Below, piece after piece: positions 58,487 through 64,000 of a stretch of 64,000 nt of DNA; within the stretch, counting starts at the first letter, position 1, and each line of letters opens with the position of its first letter. Source of the stretch: Microbacterium ulmi (lineage in GTDB: Bacteria; Actinomycetota; Actinomycetes; Actinomycetales; Microbacteriaceae); contig NZ_JAAOZF010000002.1 of the NCBI RefSeq assembly GCF_011759705.1, positions 186,001 through 250,000 of the forward strand, given 5' to 3'. The position numbers and the translations under genes were made by a program. The notes below the pieces were generated by a model. That model searched no databases, was not told where the DNA came from, and saw nothing but the letters and a program-made list of their open reading frames with translations.

Positions 58487-59851
58487 TCAGCGGTCGTCGA
58501 GGGCGCGACCGCGCTGGTCGACGAGCCCCCACGCGCTGGCCGCGGCGACGAGGAAGAACGCGGCGAACACGACGAACAGCAGCGGGGCTCCTCCCGCGAC
58601 GACGAGCGGCCCCACCGAGAGCGGAGCGACGATCGACGCGATGCGCCCCACACCGGCCGCCCAGCCGGATCCCGTCGCGCGCAGCGAGGTCGGGTACAGC
58701 TCCGGCGTCACCGCGTAGAGGGCGCCCCACGCGCCGAGGTTGAAGAACGAGAGGGCCATGCCGGTCGCGATGATGGCCCCGGGGCCCGCCGCGGTGCCGA
58801 ACAGGACGGCCGACACCGCCGAGCCGAGGAGGAAAACCGACAGCGTCGTGCGCCTGCCCCACACCTCGATGAGCCACGCAGCGACGGCGTACCCCGGAAG
58901 CTGCGCGAGGGTGATGATGAGCGTGAACTGGAACGACCGCACGAGGTCGTAGCCCTGCGCCACGAGGATCGAGGGGATCCAGATGAACGCGCCGTAGTAC
59001 GCGAAGTTGACGCAGAACCACACGATCCACAGGCACAGCGTGCGCACGCGGAACTCGCTCGCCCACAGCGCCGCCAGACGCGCGCCGGCCGTCGTCGCGA
59101 CGGCCGGCTCGACGGGCGACGCGGTCCGCTTCCATCCCGGCACAGACTCGATCGAGGCCGACTTCTCGAACACGCGAACGACGCCGTCGGCCTCCTCGCG
59201 CCGTCCGCGGCGCTCGAGCCAGCGTGCCGACTCGGGCAGACCCCAGCGCACGATGAGCGCGTACACCGCGGGAACCGCGCCGAGGGCGAACGCCCAGCGC
59301 CATCCGCTCTCCGACGAAGGGATCACGAAGTAGCCGATGAGCGCGGCCGCCGTCCACCCGACGGCCCAGAAGGCCTCGAGGATGACGATGAGCCGGCCGC
59401 GGATGCGCGCGGGCGCGAACTCGCTGACGTACGTCGACGCGACGGGAAGCTCTGCTCCGAGGCCGAGCCCGACAAGGAAGCGCAGGACGAGCAGCACCGC
59501 GAGCCCGCCGACGAGCGCACTCGCGCCGGTCGCGAGCCCGTACACGACGAGGGTGAGCGCGAACACCTGCCGGCGCCCGAACCTGTCGGCCAGCAGCCCT
59601 CCCACGGTCGCGCCGATCGCCATGCCGATGAACCCGATCGAGGCGATCCACGCGGTCTGCGAGGGCGCGAGCGACCACTGGGCGGCCAGCGCCGCGATGA
59701 TGAACGAGATGAGGCCGACGTCCATCGCGTCGAGTGCCCAGCCGAGTCCCGAACCGGTCAGGACCCGCGCGTGCTCGCGTGTGAACGGCAGTCGGTCGAG
59801 CCGCTCCGACACTGAGGCGTCGGTTGCGGCGGCGGGCGCGGCATCCGTCAT
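58487..59851 (-). CDS. MFS transporter of the sugar/aromatic acid type
   Basis: A 454-residue major facilitator. It has GWALDAMDVGLISFI in helix 1, the loop signature GGLLADRFGRRQ, the helix 4-5 pattern RFLVGLGLGAELPVASTYVSEFAP and RGLPESARWLERRGR-like loop (here WGLPESARWLERRGR). This pattern is shared by sugar-porter and aromatic-acid/H+ symporters. Substrate unknown. TACGAT lies 6 bases before ATG 59851. Confidence 0.86.
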   Translation of the reverse strand: MTDAAPAAATDASVSERLDRLPFTREHARVLTGSGLGWALDAMDVGLISFIIAALAAQWSLAPSQTAWIASIGFIGMAIGATVGGLLADRFGRRQVFALTLVVYGLATGASALVGGLAVLLVLRFLVGLGLGAELPVASTYVSEFAPARIRGRLIVILEAFWAVGWTAAALIGYFVIPSSESGWRWAFALGAVPAVYALIVRWGLPESARWLERRGRREEADGVVRVFEKSASIESVPGWKRTASPVEPAVATTAGARLAALWASEFRVRTLCLWIVWFCVNFAYYGAFIWIPSILVAQGYDLVRSFQFTLIITLAQLPGYAVAAWLIEVWGRRTTLSVFLLGSAVSAVLFGTAAGPGAIIATGMALSFFNLGAWGALYAVTPELYPTSLRATGSGWAAGVGRIASIVAPLSVGPLVVAGGAPLLFVVFAAFFLVAAASAWGLVDQRGRALDDR

Positions 59852-59857
59852 GCGTTC

Positions 59858-59863
59858 ATCGTA
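59858..59863 (-). promoter_or_regulatory. -10 element for the MFS transporter at 58487-59851
   Basis: TACGAT on the minus strand, 6 bases before the ATG. Confidence 0.4.
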
Positions 59864-59884
59864 GGGATGCCGCGCCCCTGCGCG

Positions 59885-60931
59885 TCAGCCCTCCGCGAGC
59901 AGCTCGCGTACGAGCGGCGCGACCTTCGTGCCGTACAGCTCGATCGAGCGCATCATCTTCTCGTGCGGGAGCGTGCCCGTCGAGAACTTGAGGTCGAAGC
60001 GGGCGATGCCCAGCGTGCGCACGGTGCCGGCGATCTTGCGGGCGACCGTCTCAGGCGAGCCGACGTACAGCGCTCCCTCGGGGCCGACGTCGTGCTGGAA
60101 CCGCCCGCGGCTGTACGGCGGCCAGCCGCGCTCGCGTCCGATCGAGTTGTTCATCGCCTCGAATCCTTCGTACGCCTCGTCCCACGCCTGCTGGTCGGTG
60201 TCGGCCACGTGCCCGGGCGAGTGCACCCCGACCGGGAGCGCCTCGCGCTCGAAACTCGCGAGGGAACGGTGATAGAGCTCGACGAACGGGCGGAAGCGCG
60301 CGGAGGGACCGCCGATGATCGCGAGCATGAGCCCGTATCCGTAGCGGGCGGCGCGCACGACGGACTCCGGCGTTCCGCCGACCCCGACCCACGCCTTCAG
60401 CCCGTTCTCCGTCTTCGGGAAGACGTCCGCGTTCTCGAGCGGCGCCCGCAGCGTCCCCCGCCAGGTGACGGGCTTCTCGGTGAGCAGCTCCGAGAACAGG
60501 TCGAGCTTCTCATCGAACAGCGTCTCGTAGTCGCGGAGGTCGTACCCGAACAGCGGGAACGACTCGATGAACGAGCCGCGCCCCAGGATGACCTCGGCGC
60601 GACCGCGCGAGACGGCGTCGAGCGTCGCGAATCGCTCGTAGACGCGCACGGGATCGTCGCTCGAGAGCACCGTCACGGCCGTGCCGAGGTGGATGCTCCT
60701 CGTGCGGGCGGCGGCTGCGGCCAGGACGATCTCAGGGCTGGAGACGGCGAACTCCGGGCGATGGTGCTCCCCCACTCCGAAGAAGGAGAGGCCGACCTCG
60801 TCCGCGAGGACGGCCTGATCCACGACGTTGCGGATGGTCTCGGCGTGGCTCGACAGCACGCCGTCGGCACGCCGCGTGACGTCGCCGAAGGTGTCGAGTC
60901 CGAGCTGGACGTCCGCGAGGCTCTCGGTCAT
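59885..60931 (-). CDS. LLM-class flavin-dependent oxidoreductase
   Basis: A 348-residue luciferase-like monooxygenase with the TIM-barrel hallmarks FFGVGEHHRPEFAVSSP, LGTAVTVLSSDDPVRVYERF and AEVILGRGSF, and a C-terminal VGSPETVARKI. It belongs to the Atu2307/SP_0267 type of LLM proteins that use FMN or F420. Substrate unknown. ATG 60931 is set by GGAAGGA five bases before; ATG 60946 lacks one. Divergent from the phosphoribosyltransferase. Confidence 0.87.
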   Translation of the reverse strand: MTESLADVQLGLDTFGDVTRRADGVLSSHAETIRNVVDQAVLADEVGLSFFGVGEHHRPEFAVSSPEIVLAAAAARTRSIHLGTAVTVLSSDDPVRVYERFATLDAVSRGRAEVILGRGSFIESFPLFGYDLRDYETLFDEKLDLFSELLTEKPVTWRGTLRAPLENADVFPKTENGLKAWVGVGGTPESVVRAARYGYGLMLAIIGGPSARFRPFVELYHRSLASFEREALPVGVHSPGHVADTDQQAWDEAYEGFEAMNNSIGRERGWPPYSRGRFQHDVGPEGALYVGSPETVARKIAGTVRTLGIARFDLKFSTGTLPHEKMMRSIELYGTKVAPLVRELLAEG

Positions 60932-61003
60932 GTGGATTCCTTCCATTCATGCGCATGCAACCTCGGTGCGGAGGAGGACATTCCCCGTCGTCGACGTGCG
61001 GCG

Positions 61004-61009
61004 TACCGT
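61004..61009 (+). promoter_or_regulatory. -10 element for the phosphoribosyltransferase gene
   Basis: TACCGT, 6 bases before ATG 61016. Confidence 0.4.
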
Positions 61010-61015
61010 GACGTC

Positions 61016-61651
61016 ATGGCCATCTTCGCGGACAGGGTCGACGCGGGGAACAGGCTCGCGGCCGCCCTGGAGGTGTGGCGGGGCACGGATGCCGTCGTCC
61101 TCGGCATCCCCCGCGGCGGAGTCGTGGTGGCAGCCGTCGTGGCGAGCGAGCTCGGCCTTCCTCTGGGCGTCGCGGTCGTTCGCAAGCTCGGGGCGCCGGA
61201 GCAGGAGGAGTTCGCCGTCGGTGCGATCGCGGACGGCGTGCGAGTCGTGGATCCGGCCGCCGTGCGCGCGTCGCGGGTGACCCCTGAGCAGCTTGCGGTC
61301 GTCGAGGATCTTGAGCGCGCCGAGCTCGAACGACGAGAAGGACTGTTCCGGGCGTCTCCCGCCGTCGCGGGTCGCACGGCGATCGTGGTCGACGACGGCA
61401 TCGCGACGGGTGCGACGGCGACGGCGGCGTGCCGCGCCGTGCGCGCCAGGGGCGCGGCGCGGATCGTCCTCGCGACGCCGGTCGCTCCCGAGCGCTGGAG
61501 ACCGGATGCCGCGGCAGCGGACGACTACGTCTGCGTCGCCGCGGCACGTGACTTCTGGGCGGTCGGCCAGTTCTACGACGACTTCACGCAGACGAGCGAC
61601 GCCGAGGTCGTGCGACTGCTGTCGCGCGACCCCGGCGCCGACGAGGAGTGA
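61016..61651 (+). CDS. Phosphoribosyltransferase-fold protein
   Basis: A 211-residue type I PRTase: AIFADRVDAGNRLAAAL, VLGIPRGGVVVAAVVA, VRKLGAP and the PRPP motif IVVDDGIATGATA. It belongs to the stand-alone predicted phosphoribosyltransferases often found near stress or DeoR-type genes, where the base substrate is not known. The stop codon is 3 bases from the convergent DUF885 stop. Confidence 0.87.
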   Translation: MAIFADRVDAGNRLAAALEVWRGTDAVVLGIPRGGVVVAAVVASELGLPLGVAVVRKLGAPEQEEFAVGAIADGVRVVDPAAVRASRVTPEQLAVVEDLERAELERREGLFRASPAVAGRTAIVVDDGIATGATATAACRAVRARGAARIVLATPVAPERWRPDAAAADDYVCVAAARDFWAVGQFYDDFTQTSDAEVVRLLSRDPGADEE

Positions 61652-61654
61652 TCG

Positions 61655-63328
61655 TCAGCCGACCAGGGCCGACCTCAGCGTGTCGAGCCCGACACCGCCG
61701 ATGTCGAGCGCGCGCTTGTGGAACCGCTTGATCGAGAACCGGTCGCCCTCCACGGCCTCGACGTCGTCGCGCAGCTGCTCCCAGATGCGCTGCCCGACCT
61801 TGTACGACGGAGCCTGACCCGGCCAGCCGAGGTACCTGTTCACTTCGAACTTCACGAACTCGTCCGACATGTTGACGTTTTGGCGCATGAAATCGAGCGC
61901 GAACGCGGCATCCCACGTCCCCTCCCCGTCGGGACGCGTCTTGCCGAGGTGCACGCCGATGTCGAGCACGACGCGGGCTGCGCGCATGCGCTGTCCGTCG
62001 AGCATGCCGAGACGGTCGGCAGGATCGGCCAGGTACCCGAGCTGCTCCATGAGCCGCTCGGCGTACAGCGCCCAGCCCTCTCCGTGGCCCGACGACCCTG
62101 CGAGCAGCCGCCGCCAGGAGTTCAGCTCGGCCCTGTTGTGGACGGCCTGGGCGATCTGCAGGTGATGCCCGGGCACGCCCTCGTGGTACACGGTCGTCAG
62201 CTCGCGCCACGTGTCGAACGACTCGACGCCCTCGGGCACCGACCACCACATGCGACCCGGGCGGGAGAAGTCGTCCGTCGGGCCCGTGTAGTAGATGCCG
62301 CCTTCCTTCGTCGGCGCGATCATGCATTCGAGCCGCCGGATCGGCTCGGGGATGTCGAAATGCGTGCGGCCGAGCTCCTCGATCGCACGATCGCTGGTCT
62401 GCTGCATCCAGCGCTGGAGCTCGTCCGTGCCGTGGAGCTTGCGGCTGTCGTCCTCCTCGAGGAAGGCGACGGCCTCCTCGACGGAGGAGCCTGGGAGGAT
62501 CTCGTCCGCGACCGCCTCCTGCTCCGCGACCATGCGCGCGAGCTCCTCGATCCCCCATTCGTACGTCTCGTCGAGGTCGATCGTCGCGCCCAGGAAGCGG
62601 CGCGAATGCAGTGCGTACAGCTCGCGGCCGACGGCGTCGTCCTGCGCGGCCGACGGCGCGAGGTCGGACGCGAGGAACCCCGCGAGCCGGTCGTACGCGA
62701 CACGGGCCGCGTTGGCCCTGTCGGTGAGGTCACGGGCCAGGGATGCGGGCAGCTGACCGTCGGAGGGAGCCGCCTCACGGACGAACTGCGCGAAGAAGCC
62801 GTTGTCGGCCGTGTACCGCGCGATCTGCGTCACGACTTCGGCGACCTGGCGGCGCGCGGGCACGATGCCGTCCGCCGCGCCCGTGCGAAGTGTCGCGATG
62901 TAGCCGTCGATCGCCCTCGGCAGTGCCTTCAGGCGTTGCGAGACGACGGCCCAGTCGTCGGTCGTCGCCTTCGGCATGAGGTCGAAGACCGACCGGATGT
63001 CCTGCGCGGGCGACGCGATGACGTTGAGATCGCGCAGGTGCCAACGGGCGTCGTGCAGCTCGAGTGCGAGCCGAAGCTCGCCCGAGAGGTCGAGCTTCGT
63101 GACCTCGTCGATCGCGTCCACGGGGGACGCGGCATCCAGTGCGGCAAGCGTCGCACGTGCCTCCTCCGCGAATCGCTCGTGACCTTCGGGCGAGTGGTCG
63201 CCGAATCGGTCGTTGTACTCGAACCGGCCGATGTACGTCGCGAGCCCCGGGTCCAGCTCGGCGACGGTGTCGACCCACGCGTCGGCGATCGTGTCGATCG
63301 GCGTGGGTGTGCGTTGTGCGTCAGTCAT
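61655..63328 (-). CDS. DUF885-family protein (predicted M32-like metallopeptidase)
   Basis: A 557-residue helical protein. The metal site is YHEGVPGHHLQ near residue 390, a variant of HExxH with an extra His, and the third ligand is likely in GHGEGWALYAERL. Such DUF885 proteins are thought to be zinc carboxy- or dipeptidases; no signal peptide here. TAGTCT lies 6 bases before ATG 63328. polA ends 44 bases upstream, on the same strand. Confidence 0.86.
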   Translation of the reverse strand: MTDAQRTPTPIDTIADAWVDTVAELDPGLATYIGRFEYNDRFGDHSPEGHERFAEEARATLAALDAASPVDAIDEVTKLDLSGELRLALELHDARWHLRDLNVIASPAQDIRSVFDLMPKATTDDWAVVSQRLKALPRAIDGYIATLRTGAADGIVPARRQVAEVVTQIARYTADNGFFAQFVREAAPSDGQLPASLARDLTDRANAARVAYDRLAGFLASDLAPSAAQDDAVGRELYALHSRRFLGATIDLDETYEWGIEELARMVAEQEAVADEILPGSSVEEAVAFLEEDDSRKLHGTDELQRWMQQTSDRAIEELGRTHFDIPEPIRRLECMIAPTKEGGIYYTGPTDDFSRPGRMWWSVPEGVESFDTWRELTTVYHEGVPGHHLQIAQAVHNRAELNSWRRLLAGSSGHGEGWALYAERLMEQLGYLADPADRLGMLDGQRMRAARVVLDIGVHLGKTRPDGEGTWDAAFALDFMRQNVNMSDEFVKFEVNRYLGWPGQAPSYKVGQRIWEQLRDDVEAVEGDRFSIKRFHKRALDIGGVGLDTLRSALVG

Positions 63329-63334
63329 GATTCG

Positions 63335-63340
63335 AGACTA
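63335..63340 (-). promoter_or_regulatory. -10 element for the DUF885 gene
   Basis: TAGTCT on the minus strand, 6 bases before the ATG. Confidence 0.5.
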
Positions 63341-63371
63341 GGCATCGCGTCCGACGCGGACCAAACGCGGA

Positions 63372-64000
63372 TCAGTGCCCCGCCTCGTTCCAGTCGCGGC
63401 CCCGGCCGATCTGCACGTCGAGCGGCACGGAGAGGCTCGCCGCATCGCCCATGCGCGCGCGGACGATGCGCTCCGCCGCGTCCCACTCCCCCGCGGCGAC
63501 CTCGACGACGAGCTCGTCGTGGATCTGCATGAGCACGCGCGAACGCAGCCCGTTCGCCGAGAAGTCGTCGTGGATGTGGAACAGCGCGATCTTCATGATG
63601 TCTGCGGCGCTGCCCTGGATCGGTGCGTTGAGAGCGGCGCGCTCGGCGTTCTCCCGGAGCACGCGGTTGGGGCTCGCCAGATCGGGGAACGGGCGCCGCC
63701 GGCCGAAGATCGTCTCGGTGTAGCCGTCGATGCGCGCCTGCTCGACCGACGAGCGCAGGTAGTCGCGCACGGCGCCGAAACGGCGGAAGTACTCCGTCAT
63801 GAGCTCCTTCGCCTCGGACTGGTCGATCCGCAGCTGCTTCGACAGGCCGAAGGCGGACAGCCCGTAGACGAGGCCGTACGACATGGCCTTGACCTTCGTG
63901 CGCATCTGCGAGTCGACGTCCTGGGGCGCGACGCCGAAGACGCGTGCGCCGACGAAGCGGTGCGTGTCCTCCCCCGAGTTGAACGCCTCGATGAGACCGG
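63372..64000 (-). CDS. polA: DNA polymerase I, C-terminal part (truncated by the window edge)
   Basis: At least 209 C-terminal codons are present; the frame stays open to the edge. It contains KAMSYGLVYGLSAFGLSK (motif B region, with the O-helix Tyr), FGRRRPFPDL, APIQGSAADIMK and motif C in MQIHDELVVEV with the catalytic His-Asp-Glu. These are the family A polymerase palm and fingers. The N-terminal 5' nuclease and exonuclease domains lie outside. Confidence 0.95.
   Translation of the reverse strand, partial: GLIEAFNSGEDTHRFVGARVFGVAPQDVDSQMRTKVKAMSYGLVYGLSAFGLSKQLRIDQSEAKELMTEYFRRFGAVRDYLRSSVEQARIDGYTETIFGRRRPFPDLASPNRVLRENAERAALNAPIQGSAADIMKIALFHIHDDFSANGLRSRVLMQIHDELVVEVAAGEWDAAERIVRARMGDAASLSVPLDVQIGRGRDWNEAGH

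Overview
The window is a GC-rich actinobacterial chromosome segment. Its coding density, near-complete use of G/C at third codon positions, many GTG starts and gene order (glgC/glgA, pafB-pafC-tatA-tatC-helY, lnt/rbpA) point to the family Microbacteriaceae, most likely Microbacterium or a close relative. That placement is inferred from gene content; no marker such as 16S rRNA is present. I see no rRNA, CRISPR array, prophage or intact insertion sequence, and no gene-free stretch above 300 bases. The longest gap, about 200 bases before the iron transporter at 29005, holds a terminator, a palindrome and a promoter.

Layout. 1-9.5 kb: housekeeping and glycogen genes (fabG-like reductase, serB, divergent glgC and glgA, an ABC ATPase, ribosomal protein L31 type B with a structured leader, a DnaQ-like exonuclease), then two hydrolases and a CGNR regulator divergent from an EamA transporter. 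9.4-22.9 kb: a branched-chain amino acid (leucine) catabolic locus in two modules. An Lrp-type regulator is divergent from bkdABC (branched-chain 2-oxoacid dehydrogenase). A TetR regulator is divergent from accD-accA-fadE-maoC-citE (3-methylcrotonyl-CoA carboxylase, acyl-CoA dehydrogenase, hydratase, CoA lyase). A Tat-exported phospholipase C lies between the modules. The accA gene carries an in-frame 84-bp minisatellite. 22.9-33.5 kb: phosphatase, sirtuin, SpoU-type RNA methyltransferase, SGNH hydrolase, SF2 helicase, ferritin-like/VIT iron transporter, tRNA-Leu(GAG), M20 peptidase and uppP. 33.5-42 kb: the former Pup-proteasome neighbourhood (HAD, trmI, FKBP lipoprotein, pafB, pafC, tatA, tatC, helY), with no mpa, dop, pup, prcBA or pafA. 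42-50.4 kb: a sugar O-acetyltransferase behind a long perfect inverted repeat, lnt/rbpA, GDPD-SPFH-NfeD, SDR, HdeD, and a three-gene Mo oxidoreductase / flavin reductase / zinc-ribbon operon. 50.5-57.7 kb: a more accessory stretch (DUF222-HNH gene, a broken P-loop kinase gene, two RibD-like reductases, a GntR operon, small enzymes, an MFS transporter). 57.7-64 kb: second SGNH hydrolase, MFS, LLM flavoprotein, phosphoribosyltransferase, DUF885 peptidase, and the 3' part of polA running off the window.

A recurrent regulatory feature is a -10 element of the form TANNNT (often TAGNNT) placed 6-9 bases before the start codon, which predicts leaderless transcripts for about twenty genes. Several starts below were chosen on that basis. 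Operon links are mostly 1-8 base overlaps (ATGA, GTGA).
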